Notes under the pieces: model-generated
Told to the model about the DNA's origin: nothing
Seen by the model: the letters and a program-made list of their open reading frames with translations, nothing else
Databases searched by the model: none
Part shown: positions 43,185-53,460 of the stretch, one piece after another
Layout: every line of letters starts with the position of its first letter
Position numbering within the stretch: position 1 is the first letter of the stretch
Position numbers and translations under genes: made by a program
Assembly: GCA_016584305.1 (NCBI GenBank)
Contig: JACEEZ010015277.1
Location: 423,501-487,500, forward strand
Direction of reading: 5' to 3'
Origin: Chionoecetes opilio
Lineage: Eukaryota; Arthropoda; Malacostraca; Decapoda; Majidae
DNA length: 64,000 nucleotides

Positions 43185-44494
43185 GGGGACATACGTCGTC
43201 TCGCCCACCCTATGACGCCACTCCCGGGGGTCACAACGCACGAGCCCCCATGCAGGAGCCCTTCCCATACCAAGCAAATCTCAGCAGGAAACATCAACTT
43301 GCCCCAGCCACGAACCTTGGCCTCCTCCAGGTGATTGTCTCTTACAGATACAACCTGGTGGGAAGGATCGGTTTCAGGTTAGCGTGCCACATGCTCATAT
43401 AGCCAAAGTTGGTGCTGACGGACTATGCAGGTAATAGGCCTCGATTCAGTCTCACGGTGCTATCGCTGATTTGACACGTAGTCATCTCGGCGATACCCCA
43501 TGATTCTGTTAAGATACCAATTACCAAAGGCATCAATTCGCCTCTTCAAGTCGCTATTTAGTGTCCATGTCTCGCATCCATAGAGTTAGACAGGGATCAC
43601 AAGCGACTTGAAGAACCGGATCTGTCCTACTGCACAGATACCGACAATGCCAAATACTCGTGTTGAGTGACTCCATAACACCATGGGCTATGCCAATCCA
43701 CCGTAAGACTTCTTGACATGACCCGCCGTTATTCTGGACTGCGCTACCAAGGTATGTGAAATTTTCCAAGATCTCAGTCCTCGCCGTATGCATGAACAGA
43801 CTGTACTGTTTCATCTAGTAAGCCTCCAAACACCTGGACCTTGGTCTTAAGCCAGGAGACCTCAAGTCCCAAATGTTTTGCCTCCTCATGCAGCGCCTTG
43901 AGAGCCATCACCAGAATCTCCAACAACTCGGCAAAGATTACTGTATCATAGGCAAAAAAAAAATCAGTGATCTTGGTATTGCCGAGGGATGCTCCACAAT
44001 CACTTTGGTCCACAACTCTGCCCAATACCCAGTCCAAGTGTTCAAAAGTGATGGGGCAAAGACGTACCCTTGCCTCACTCCTGTATTCACAGGAAAGAAG
44101 CTGGATACACCTCCCCCACACTTCACAGCACTCTCAGTCCCAGAGTAAAGGCCAGTCATCAAACCAATAGTCCTTGCAGGAATCCCCCGAAGTCGCATAA
44201 GATCCCAGAGTGACTCACGATGCACTGAGTCAAACGCCTTCTTGAGATCAACTTAGACTGCAAGCATCCCCTGTTGAAACTCACGTCGGCGTTCCAACAG
44301 GAGACGTAGCGCTAGGATACGGTCTGTTGTTGACTTACCAGGCGTGAACCCAGACTGCTGAGGTCTCTGATACTTCAGCAGATGACTGCAGATCCGTGTC
44401 AGCAATAGATGGGCAAGCACCTTTCCTGGCACGTTGAGCAGTGTAATACTGCGGTAATTGTTGCAGTCCTGACGGTCTCCTTTCCCTTTCCAGA
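43185..44494 (-). pseudogene. LINE family 3 (RTE-like), RT to 3' end
   Basis: The minus strand from 44494: GKGDRQDCNNYRSITLLNVP, QRPQQSGFTPGKSTTDRIL, then YVDLKKAFDSV-like and LMTGLYSGTESAVKCGGGVS, TGVRQGYVFAPSLLNTW, and LEVSWLKTKVQVFGGLLDET. ILENFTYLGSAVQNNGGSCQ follows, then a 3' part to 43185. The FADD region is frame-shifted near 43955. It is truncated at 44495 by the TA element 44497-45146. Confidence 0.85.
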
Positions 44495-44496
44495 TA

Positions 44497-45146
44497 CCGT
44501 AAATGGCGGCGTACAAGTCGACTCTTTGAGCCTGAAAAAATCTCTCCATAACTAGTGGTCGACTTGTATGGCAAGGATAAAATGCGAACCTTTACCACCG
44601 AGTTCCAAACAAGTGGAACAGCACTACTAACAATTGCTGTACACCAACTACCGTAACTCCAGTCAGACAACTACAATATGCGCCACTTCCAGAGCAAAAG
44701 CGATAACTGGAGATGTTTAGCGGCAGTTCCACCCACAGCCGTTTCCAACAGCTGAAGGAAACAGCTAATACACAGTGTAAACACTAGCGAATGCAAATGG
44801 CGGAGGACACCGGTAAGTGCAGTCCAGTCTTAGGTATTACCGTGTTTTACTATAATATACAGTATGTAGCGGTACTATCAGGGGACTATGGTGGTTTTCA
44901 AGTGAAAACAAGGGGCGGACCTATAGTAAAGCCTCAAATCTTCATATAAGTGGTATGGTGTTATGTGTTTTTGCGACAGGTTACCGTATACCGTTCCGTA
45001 GCCTATCCACATTCAAACTGGCCTACCAGTAGCCTACCGTATTTTTGGGGCCGACTTATACGGCAAGTATAGGCCTAACCCGTAATCTTGAGCTAATCTT
45101 GGGGTCGACTTGTACACCTGGTCGACTTATACGCCACCATTTACGG
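44497..45146. mobile_element. TA-flanked MITE (AAATGGCGG..GTCGAC family), copy 2
   Basis: The ends are CCGTAAATGGCGGCGTACAA and, inverted, CCGTAAATGGTGGCGTATAA, with TA at 44495-44496 and 45147-45148. It shares long blocks with 11222-11677 in reverse orientation. Many GTCGACTT motifs lie near both ends. It sits at the 5' edge of a LINE copy. Confidence 0.85.
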
Positions 45147-45232
45147 TACTATAGTCCAGTATAGTACTATAGTATATTGGACTATAGTATGACTATAGTT
45201 GGACTATAGTATATATAGTCCAACTGATAAGT
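45147..45232. repeat. GGACTATAGT short-unit repeat
   Basis: Irregular repeats of GACTATAGT and its complement over about 85 bp. They form many small hairpins, and no unit is exact. 45233-45557 is otherwise unassigned. Confidence 0.7.
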
Positions 45233-45557
45233 GGATAATCATGCAGTTTATGATGAAAGCATGAAACTTGGTACACTGTTAGTATACATCATAATGAACA
45301 TTTTAAAGATTGGAGCCGTTCTGGATCTGCCCTCTGTCGGCCCTGGCGGTAATTTTTGAAAATGGCCTCCCTTGATTCTGAATAAATATTTGTAAATGAT
45401 ATCACACGACTCAGGTATTGCAAATACATAAGAAAGGCATGCCAAGTTATATTTTAGACCCTGATAAATCGATTAGGACCACTAATCCGATCCCATAATT
45501 ATGTTTTAGTGCCATATTTTAGGGGATTTTTTTATTTAATTTTTTTTAAAACTAGTA

Positions 45558-45898
45558 CAGCCAAATTCCCAACATCCGACCTCCAAACATCCGACATGTC
45601 CAAACAACCGACTTTTTTCACCACCACATTGTGTCTTGTTTTGGCCATTTATTTTACTTTCTACAGTGAATAATGTCGTCTACAAGTGCTAAACGTAAGC
45701 GTGTTGTGTTGAACATTAACAGAAAGTGAATATTATAAGGAAAGTAGAACAAGGTGTTCCTAGACAAGATATATGTCGGGAATTTAACATCGGCAAGACG
45801 ACTGTGGTGGACATTTTATGTACATCCGAACATCCGACTATTCCAATTATCCAATCTACCTTCGGTCCCCCCAAGGTCGGATAATTAATACTTAGCTG
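45558..45898 (+). mobile_element. Tigger-like TA element (ACATCCGAC family), 341 bp
   Basis: It starts CAGCCAAATTCCCAACATCC and ends ..GGTCGGATAATTAATACTTAGCTG in inverted, diverged form. TA lies at 45556-45557 and 45899-45900. CATCCGAC recurs in both ends. Between them lies the start of a pogo-type transposase: MSSTSAKRKRVVL, then after a stop KVEQGVPRQDICREFNIGKT, the CENP-B/psq helix-turn-helix. It is a short internal-deletion derivative. Confidence 0.75.
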
Positions 45899-46329
45899 TA
45901 TATAATAACAAGAGGTATTCTGCTCATAACTCAGCAAATATCCTTTATTTCAGCAAACACTACTAAGTAAAGTACAAAGAACTCACCTTGAACATTACAT
46001 AGATGTATAGTCTTTTACATCTATTATTTCGTCAGAAATCTATTTGAAAATGAGCGATACTCGCAGTGAAAATTCATAGAAAAGCCTGATTATAGTAACA
46101 TATGTACGACATGGTTTGCTTCAGGACAAGAAAACATTATTTACACTAGATTTCCTTAAACTAAGCTTGTAAATGTTTTTCCTGTGTTAAATGTATAATA
46201 CAGAAATATATATGTACACCTCTTTGTGATTTTAATATGAAACTTTCTTCATATGTGGACAATAGTATTACTAATGCAAACTCACAATGAACATTTTACA
46301 ACATTTCTCCACATTTCTCCTCAGCTATA

Positions 46330-46963
46330 TTATGAGTCACGATTGCACCCATGACCGCACTTGCAAAGTAATGTGCAGGGCAGATAATTATCTTTGATAT
46401 ATCTACACCGTCCTCGGCAACCTGCAGTACATCCACACTTTATCACAGCGCGGCACGCTGCTCCAGCAAAGAGTAGGCCCATCCACTTGACTTGCCACCC
46501 GGTTAAGTCATGTTTTCGAGTCCACCCAAAATCTGCTGGGCTGGGCAGGTGTGGTTCTTTATACAGGGCCTGGTTCCAGACTTGTCCAGTCTGGTATCCT
46601 ACTTGAAGCAGGTGTTGGTATAGACTATCCTGGGTTGGTGGTATATTTTCTATCTCCCTGCGTTTCTGTGTTAAAAGAGTCTGCCTGGTGCTATATACAT
46701 TCTCATCAGTGCTTCCTCGATCATACAACAGCACCACAAATCTTTCAAAGGTTGGCAGAAGTTCTCTTATATCAGCTGATGTTGCCGTCTGTGCAAGTGT
46801 ACACAAAGCAGGCGTGATATCTGGGAACATATTCCAAGTAATCCACCCTGTATGGTTTCCTCTTCCAGCAAAACTGGGTGTGGTGTCGCACCCAGTGAGT
46901 GCATGAATAGCAGGCAAAGCCTTGCACTTCTAATCGCTCAACATCTGATCCATGAGATCTATA
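46330..46963 (-). pseudogene. Academ-like protein, second copy, C-terminal part
   Basis: The minus frame 46330-46917 continues the gene broken at 47787. It holds LPAIHALTGCDTTPSFAGRG (the TGCD..S.F.G.G block of the XPG-like signature), SLYQHLLQVGYQTGQVWNQA and a Cys-rich end CRAVIKCGCTAGCRGRCRYI followed by CTLLCKCGHGC. It differs strongly from the 38464 copy, so it is another family. A stop just upstream (before KCKALPA) adds to the damage. 45899-46329 is unassigned. Confidence 0.7.
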
Positions 46964-46965
46964 TA

Positions 46966-47670
46966 CAGTCAAACCTCGATATAACGGACTAAAGGGGGGA
47001 GAAGTGGTCCGTTAAAGCCGATTGTCCGTTATAGCGAGGGTATTTTCCCAAGGGTGGAAAAATATATGAAAAAAACGGAAAAATTGTGAAACAAATGAGA
47101 AATAATCACAAACACAACCAGACTGTGTAGCTATGTTGGGAGGTAAACAGTGACTGGCACTACATGCTGAATTTGGTCCGCTCCTACACGTGAAATAAAT
47201 TAGAAATAATCACAAACACAACCAGACCGTGTAGCTAGTCAAGCTCAAACTCTAGAGAAAGGTAAACAAACAACAAGACAGACACAGCCCGTGGCTGTCA
47301 AAGGTATTGCATATTATCATGACTAATGCTCATTATTATATATATTATATGGTTGTGAAGTGCAGTTCTATACACGTGTCACTATTTAGGTCAGTGTAGC
47401 ACTGCGTGTCACCTTAGATAAGGGTGATTTAGGGTGTTGAGGTGACAGGGAGACGTAGCAGCGGCCACGCCATAACACTAATAGTCACTATTTTAAACAA
47501 TACTACTTCTACCACTAAATCACTAGCAACACAGGCTCCTTCCTTATAATATTATATCTTAATATGTGATACATCAAAACTCCTTAAAACCGAAGCATTC
47601 CAAAGTAAAATGAGAAAATAATACAATTATGTTGAGTTGACAATTAGAGCGGCGATAAGAGGTATGATAT

Positions 47671-47718
<48 letters not shown>

Positions 47719-47784
47719 ACGCAAATGGAGTCCGTTATATCCGAAGTCCGTTACATCGAGGTCCGTTATATCGAGGTTTGACTG
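46966..47784. mobile_element. Tigger-like TA element (CTCGATATAACGGAC family), copy 2
   Basis: Perfect 24-bp inverted ends start CAGTCAAACCTCGATATAAC, with TA at 46964-46965 and 47785-47786. ATAACGGAC and GTCCGTTATATCGAGG motifs repeat inside. A 43-A run lies at 47673-47715. No transposase. It splits an Academ-like gene. Other copies are 23527-24280 (degraded) and 57489-58986. Confidence 0.9.
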
Positions 47785-47786
47785 TA

Positions 47787-48135
47787 CTAGTTTATATATA
47801 TACTGGAAAGACTTCCCTGTTCCAAAGGCTATATTAAGCTGTTCACGTCCTATCCTGTTAGCTTGACTGACAGCTAGCACAACAACATCAGTGTCAACAG
47901 TCTTGATCGTGATTCTATTCAAACCCTGGGTGGCACCATCTGCAGTGTGAAAGAGCATCCGAGTGTCTGCCTCCTTTTGTGTGCAAGGGGATAACGCGGC
48001 TAACAGAATTACATTTTTGGAACGTTGATACAACGTAATTGTTTTGTTGGTATTACGTAAAATTATAATGTCAGTAGTATGTAAATTTGTGTGGTCATTA
48101 TAACGTTTCAACAACATTAAATTATTATGTAACAT
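47787..48135 (-). pseudogene. Academ-like protein, second copy, upstream part
   Basis: Minus-strand frame with SPCTQKEADTRMLFHTADGA, ITIKTVDTDVVVLAVSQANR and LNIAFGTGKSFQYIYKL. The EAD and DTD acidic residues are intact here, unlike in the 38464 copy. The frame is interrupted by the TA element at 47785, so the gene is broken. Sequence 5' of QKEAD is not recognised. 48136-48716 is unassigned, with an odd stretch of CAACGTAATT/ACGTTTCAAC motifs near 48030-48110. Confidence 0.7.
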
Positions 48136-48716
48136 TTACGTAAACTCAACATATGCCCAACCTTCTCATCACATCACTTGAACGTTGTAACAACATTTAA
48201 ATGAAGTGAGGATTAAGTGAAACATTTACCTAGATATGACATCATCTTGACATAATCCAAAGACTACTGTATACTGGACTTGCTACTCATTTTGGGCTAT
48301 TTCCAGTGGAGGCCAGTTTTGCGATTCCTGACATTTTCGAACATCACTCCCATTTCGCTTCCTATGGTTTATCAGTATAAATGATAAACCGTTATCTTCT
48401 TAAATGTTTGTTCTATAATATTATCAAATAAAAAACTGTAAAATACACTAAAGAAATGCCATTATGAGAGAGTGAAGAAATATGCATTCACTTAAACTCT
48501 TCGCCATTTAATGTTTTGCGAGAAAACATTTTACATGCAACATATCAATAGAAGCAAAATTTTATTAGCTTTTCATTGATATATTTCGTTTTCTGATAAA
48601 TGAATTAGAACCATGCATAAATTAGCGTTAAAATAAACCATGCATAAATTTCCACGGGAGTGGTTGTCTGTCCTGTGACAGACAGGAGGGAATCATGGAG
48701 GGGAGTTATGATAGTA

Positions 48717-48809
48717 CAGTAAAAGCCTTATAACTCGGCACGATAGGGGCTCTGGCCCTTGCTGAGTTATGCAATGTGCCGAGTTATGCAATGTCCTCCT
48801 CTGATATGG

Positions 48810-48844
<35 letters not shown>

Positions 48845-49213
48845 TAACATGTAGATGTTAGGGGGCTCAGTCGTATTTTAACACTGGTATCACTTTAATC
48901 ACTTTATAATCACAACTCTGTACTGTATTGTATACAGTACAGAGTTGTGATTATACTGTACCTGTACAACTTAATTTTACATCACTTGAGCACTTATTAC
49001 TGCAACACTATGCCCTGCCCATTAACTCTACCTTCAACTGCGAGTGCCTGGGAGGACACAGGGGGCAGCATGAGCCTCTAATCACAGGCGTCACTATAAA
49101 AATCCTGCCTGCACCACCACGGGCGAGGGCCAACCATCCCAGCCCTCGAGTGAGCCTCCAGGGCCTGCCATCCCACCCATGGAGCTCACTGCCTACACGC
49201 GCTATAGGCATAG

Positions 49214-49244
<31 letters not shown>

Positions 49245-49311
49245 CGTCTTTGCCATGCCGAGTTATATCAAATTCCGAGTTATACAGTGCCGAGTTATAA
49301 GGCTTTTACTG
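48717..49311. mobile_element. Tigger-like TA element (TATAACTCGGC family), copy 2
   Basis: The ends are CAGTAAAAGCCTTATAACTC on both sides, with TA at 48715-48716 and 49312-49313. It is a 595-bp internal-deletion form without the HTH region. Besides the ends it mainly holds a poly(A) run (48816-48842) and the SINE. Confidence 0.9.
49008..49246 (+). repeat. tRNA-derived SINE inside TA element copy 2
   Basis: Body from CCCATTAACTCTACC to the tail GCTATAGGCATAGGTGT plus 28 A. The sequence after the tail, GTCTTTGCCATGCCGAGTTA, is the same as after the SINE at 51690-52003. Confidence 0.85.
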
Positions 49312-49593
49312 TATCTGAACTGTATCTATGTAATAGGGTAAGCTAAACTGGCCTCCCGAGGCAGCTCCTCCAGTTGTTAATAAGATTAGATTAAAATTAC
49401 ATTAATTTATATATCTGCTTCATCATAGCCATCACCACTCTCGGTGGTGTGTTTTTTATTGCTGGATAAACACAGTTCCAACAGTCTCCTGTAACAGAGA
49501 AAAACAACTATAATTATTGTTGAAGGTGTTAATCTGGATAATTCTGTATCTGTATCAAAAACTGTACTGCATAATCAAGATGAGGTCAATCTA

Positions 49594-49770
49594 CAGTACC
49601 CTTCCGAGTTTCACGCTAACCGAGTTTCGCGATCCTCGAGTTTCGCGCTTCAATTTAGAGTCCTAATTTAGAGTCGCAATTTAGAGTCCTAAATTCTTAC
49701 CATCCCGACTTTCGCGCATTATCTCCCCGAGTTTCGAGCTGCTTCATACATGTTTTTTTAATTGATTGTC
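49594..49770. repeat. Left end of GAGTTTCGCG element (outer copy)
   Basis: It begins CAGTACCCTTCCGAGTTTCA after TA at 49592-49593. GAGTTTCGCG repeats three times, followed by AATTTAGAGTCC repeats. The matching right end is not clear. It lies just left of the interrupted SINE. Confidence 0.6.
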
Positions 49771-49902
49771 TTTTTTTTTACATTTGTGCTTATAGCGCCA
49801 TTAGGCAGTGACCTCCAGGGCTGGGATGGTAGGCCCTGGAGGTTCACTCGAGGGCTATGATGGTTGGCCCTTGCCCGTGGTGGCGCAGGCAGGATATTTA
49901 TA
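49771..49902 (-). repeat. tRNA-derived SINE, 3' part, split by a TA element
   Basis: The minus strand ends in a poly(A) tail at 49771-49779 (T run on plus). It holds the CACTGCCTAA..GCTATAAGCAC tail and the CCACCACGGGCAAGGGCCAA body. It stops in TATAAATATCC at 49902, and its 5' part resumes at 52701. Confidence 0.85.
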
Positions 49903-50023
49903 CACTACCCTCCCGAGTTTCGTGCTTGCTTTCTTCCGGAGGCATAGCACGAAACTCGCGGATCGCGAAACTCGCGGATCGCGAAACTCGGGTATAGAAA
50001 ACTGTAAAAATGCTTGTTTAGTC

Positions 50024-50027
<4 letters not shown>

Positions 50028-50088
<61 letters not shown>

Positions 50089-50158
50089 CCTACAGCGCCG
50101 TTAGGCAGTGACCTGGAGGGATGGGATGGTAGGCCCTGGAGGTTAACTTGAGGGCTGT
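50028..50158 (-). repeat. SINE 3' fragment with (TG)n tail
   Basis: A T(29) run and (TG)n at 50028-50082 correspond to the SINE tail. Then CAGCGCCGTTAGGCAGTGAC and the body follow to 50158, where another repeat (ACCGTATTTTACAGC) cuts it. Confidence 0.75.
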
Positions 50159-50215
50159 GTACCACCGTATTTTACAGCTTATAAGACTCACTTTTTCCCC
50201 CCCAAAATATCCTGA

Positions 50216-50345
50216 AAATGCCCCAAGCCCCTGTCCACCCAGCAGTGAATGGGTACTGGGTGTTAGCCTAGGGTTTGTGACCCGCCTCCCGGGGTGGTGG
50301 CTTCGGCCAACACTACGTAGAGAAGGAAGAAGAGGAGGGAGGAGA
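50216..50345 (+). repeat. Short interspersed repeat (type S2) fragment
   Basis: CCCAGCAGTGAATGGG, GGGTGTTAGCC and GGTGGCTTCGGCCAACACTA match 1745-1915 in reverse. Confidence 0.55.
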
Positions 50346-50711
50346 GGAGCTTGAGATTGAGCTTGAGTTGGGAGTCACCCAGCAGATGCTGTTTTGGTCT
50401 GAGTGAGTGAGCTTGACACATATCTTGTCAGCTGATGGTTGTGTGACAGTGTTATACGACAATAACACTCACAATGCCTTCCTCTTTTCTCTCCTGTCTC
50501 CTCCAGTACCTCCAGAAACCACAGTACCACACACGTCATGGTTAATCACTTATAAAGGAGTATTTTGTGGTAAATAAGTAAGAAACGGCGGGGGTGTAAG
50601 GTAAGGTGCTACTTATTTCGAGGTGTTACCTATCTTATGTGACACCGGCTGCTCCTGTAGAGAAAAATACAAACAAATGGAAAAAAACAAAGCAAAACTA
50701 CATACAAGCTA

Positions 50712-52078
50712 CAGTAAAAGCCCTATAACTCGGCACGATAGGGGCTCTGGCCCTTGCCGAGTTATTCAATGTGCCGAGTTTTGAAATGTCCTCCTCTGAT
50801 ATGGTGGGAAAAAAAAAAAAAAAAGAAAGAAAAAGAAAAAGAAAAAAAAAGGTAAATACAGTACAGATTTTATATCAAACTCAGCACAAATAGCACGCAT
50901 GGACGCACCTGCATCCATCCTTGCCAGCACTTTCACCTTTTCCTGCAGCTCAGGCTCTTCAATTTCATTCCCTTCCTGCACGAGACACCCTTGCGTGATG
51001 GAGCTGACATCTTGATATACAGTACTATATGATGTAATCCCAAAACACGTAAAATAGGTGGCAAATTAAAGCAAAGCAAAGGTCGGGAACCAGCGTTTAG
51101 GCTGAGCCGTGTTTTTGTCGTCCAAGCACCGTCTTGGATTACGAATCCCAATCCAATAACACTTGCTGAAATGTGTTATACTACTTTGTGATATTGTTTG
51201 CAATGTTTTGCATTGATTATTATTTCGGCTCCTACCAAGCTTGTTGTGTTTTTGAAGCAGAAACCAATCCTTTTTCAATTGCGACAAAAAACGGAATTCG
51301 TATCCAAGACGGTGCTTTGACGACATAAACACGGCTCAGCTGACAGCCTACACGTTGGTTCCCGACCTTTGCTTTACTTTGCCACCTATTTTACGTGTTT
51401 TGGGATTACATCATACAGTACTGTATTTCAAGATGTCAGTTCTATCACGCAAGGGTGTCTCCAGCAGGAAGGGAATGAAATTGAAGAGCCTGAGCCTGCA
51501 GGAAAAGATCAAAAGGACAAAAATACGACTTTATGCGACTGACGATATGCAGAGTGTAAGTGAAGAGATGCAGTTATAACATCAATATGCCGAGATACAT
51601 TATTTTTTGCCGACTTTCTGTTTACATGTTCACAGAAGAGGTTGTGAGGGCATGATATGCCGAGTGAAAACCATGAGATGCAGTTTAGGTGAGGTGGTAG
51701 CAGAGTGGTTCGATCCCGAGTGAGACCCATAAATCCACATGAAATCTTTCTGCACCATCGAGTGGCCTAAGAACACCCACATGCCCTGTCCATTAACTCC
51801 ACCTTCGACTGCGAGTGCATGGGAGGACACGGGGCGGCATGAACCTCTAATCACAGATACTTGCGTCACTATAACAATCCTGCCTGCGCCACCACAGGCG
51901 AGAGCCAACCATCACAGCCCTCGAGTGAGCCTCCAGGGCCTACCATCCCACCCCTGGAGCTCACTGCCTACACTCGCTATAGGCATAGGTGTAAAAAAAA
52001 AAAAAAAAAGAAGTCTTTGCCATGCCGAGTTATATCAAATTCAGAGTTATACAGTGCAGAGTTATAAGGGTTTTACTG
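50712..52078. mobile_element. Tigger-like TA element (TATAACTCGGC family), copy 3
   Basis: The ends are CAGTAAAAGCCCTATAACTC and, inverted, CAGTAAAACCCTTATAACTC. TA at 50710-50711 and 52079-52080. As in copy 1, two inverted arms each start a Tigger-type protein: minus frame 50766-51151 with MSAPSRKGVSCRKGMKLKSL and KVKVLARMDAGASMRAICAE, plus frame 51434-51579 with MSVLSRKGVSSRKGMKLKSL. It carries the SINE near the right end. It lies in the GAGTTTCGCG element. Confidence 0.9.
51690..52003 (+). repeat. tRNA-derived SINE, fullest copy
   Basis: The head GAGGTGGTAGCAGAGTGGTT resembles an RNA polymerase III A box and GGTTCGATCCCGAG a B box, though the ~25 bases usually between them are deleted here. 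The body runs through CGAGTGGCCTAAGAACACCC and CACCACAGGCGAGAGCCAAC. The tail is GCTATAGGCATAGGTGT and a 17-A run. The flank is GTCTTTGCCATGCCGAGTTA, as in copy 2. Confidence 0.88.
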
Positions 52079-52139
52079 TATACTAAGCCTACTATAATAC
52101 TATACTAAGCAGGAAGGAAGGAAGACGTGTCCTGTAGTC

Positions 52140-52590
52140 TCTTATGGGAGGCGGTAGCAGAGCGGTTAGCGTCAAGATATATGTCAAGCTCGAGCATGAG
52201 CTTGACAGACGACCTACAAAGTGATACTAAGCAGAAAAGCTCACAAGAAGAAGAAGTCTCTGAGTGGCGTTCTCGGTGATCCGAGTTCGATCCTTGATGA
52301 GGGCTGTAAAATCCACTTAAAATCTTTCTCTGCACCGTTGAGTGGCCTAAGAACAAACACACGCTGCCCATTAACTCTAAAACCTTGGATTGCGAGTGCA
52401 TCGGAGGACACAGGGGGCGGCATGAGCCTCTAATCACAGGCGTCACTATAGAAATTCTGTCTGCGCCACCACGGGCAAGGGCCAACCATCACAGCCCTCA
52501 AGTTAACCTCCAGGGCCTACCATCCCACTCCTGGAGGTCACTGCCTAACGGCGCTGTCGGCACAAACTCACACACACACACAAAAAAAAA
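52140..52590 (+). repeat. tRNA-derived SINE with short insertion
   Basis: The head is GGCGGTAGCAGAGCGGTTAG at 52146-52165, with B-box-like GAGTTCGATCC near 52281. The body ends in CGGCGCTGTCGGCACA with an (AC)n-A tail. An 84-bp insertion splits the head at about 52173. The 5' flank GAAGACGTGTCCTGTAGTCT is shared, inverted, with the SINE head at 52912, so the two are arms of one inverted duplication. Confidence 0.8.
52173..52256. repeat. Short (GAA)-tailed insertion in SINE
   Basis: The block GACAGACGACCTACAAAG..TACTAAGCAGAAAAGCTCAC plus GAAGAAGAAG also occurs, inverted, at 37924-37990 and in part at 57784-57836. It looks like the 3' end of a retroelement with a GAA tail. Confidence 0.55.
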
Positions 52591-52700
52591 GCGAAACTCG
52601 GGAATATAATGCGCGAAAGTCGGGATGGTAAGAATTTAGGACTCAGGGCGAAACTCGAGGATCGCGAAACTCGCATAGCGTGAAACTCGGGAGGGTAGTG

Positions 52701-52912
52701 TAGTGACGCCTGTGATTAGAGGCTCTTGCCGACCCCCTGTGTCCTCCGATGCACTCGCAATCGAAGGTTGAAATAATGGGCAGCATATGGGTGTTCTTAG
52801 GCAACTCGACGCTGCAGAGAAAGAGTGGATTTTACAACCCTCATCAAGGATCGAACTCGGGTCACCGAGAACGCCACTTGGAGACGCTAACCACTCTGCT
52901 ACCGACTCCCCC
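52701..52912 (-). repeat. tRNA-derived SINE, 5' part (partner of 49771-49902)
   Basis: The minus strand starts at 52912 with the A-box-like head GGTAGCAGAGTGGTTAGCGT, a B-box-like GAGTTCGATCC near 52854, and the body to 52703 (CTAATCACAGGCGTCACTA). It is continuous with 49902 when the TA element is removed. 52913-53180 is unassigned. Confidence 0.85.
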
Positions 52913-53180
52913 AAGAGACTTACGGGACACGTCTTCCTACCGTTAGCGTCCCGCGCGCTGCCTTAGACCAGGGTTGCCAGGTGGCCGATTTTTTGGCCAA
53001 ATTCGTGAAATTTCCCGTGAACAATTTTGTTTGGCCGTATAAAAAGGGAACTTTACCGCCAAACTATTTGGCCGAATTCTGGTCGAAATTAGTAAGATAC
53101 AATGACGTGTACAATTTACAAACAGACCTCTACCTCACCTGCATAGCTGCAATGAAAATATTATTGAAGAGCAATATATA

Positions 53181-53460
53181 TACCGTATTTTACGGCTTAT
53201 CTTGGAAAACGCACCCTAATTTTGGAAAGAAATTTCTATGAAAAAGAAAAAAAAAAAAAGATTTTCTACCGGTAGGCCGCGGCGGTAGTAAAATCTACCG
53301 ATTTTCTCGGTAGGCGGTGGTCCATCTTTCTGTTGCATTGTTCCCATGTTCTTTGGTGTATCGTGCAACTTTTAGCTTGTATGCGATAGTATTAGTAAAT
53401 TGTTTTGATGAATTTGCCATGAGTGATAATTTCCAAGACTGAAAAGAGCTTCAGAAGGAA
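53181..53460 (+). repeat. Interspersed repeat (GGCTTATAAGACGC family), copy
   Basis: It starts ACCGTATTTTACGGCTTAT. It shares CTACCGATTTTCTC, GTTCCCATGTT and CAACTTTTAGCTTGTATGCG with 11869-12400, with one instead of two internal units. 53461-53940 holds AGGTTAGGTTTAAG-type short repeats (53540-53640) and otherwise nothing recognised. Confidence 0.6.

Larger units (their letters stand above)
49903..52700. mobile_element. TA element (GAGTTTCGCG family) inserted in a SINE
   Basis: The ends are CACTACCCTCCCGAGTTTCR on both sides, with TA at 49901-49902 and 52701-52702. Removing it rebuilds a continuous SINE. Subterminal GCGAAACTCG motifs repeat 3-4 times at each end. Its 2.8 kb include an inverted SINE pair near its ends, an S2 repeat, a GGCTTATAAGAC fragment (50163-50200) and a nested TATAACTCGGC element (50712-52078). 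No transposase is seen. Confidence 0.85.

Noticed and set aside
47637..47837. Lys-rich frame
   Set aside because: Translation of a 43-A run inside a TA element.
51690..51760. tRNA gene
   Set aside because: A- and B-box-like stretches belong to the head of a dispersed SINE with A-rich tails; no cloverleaf or anticodon arm is evident.
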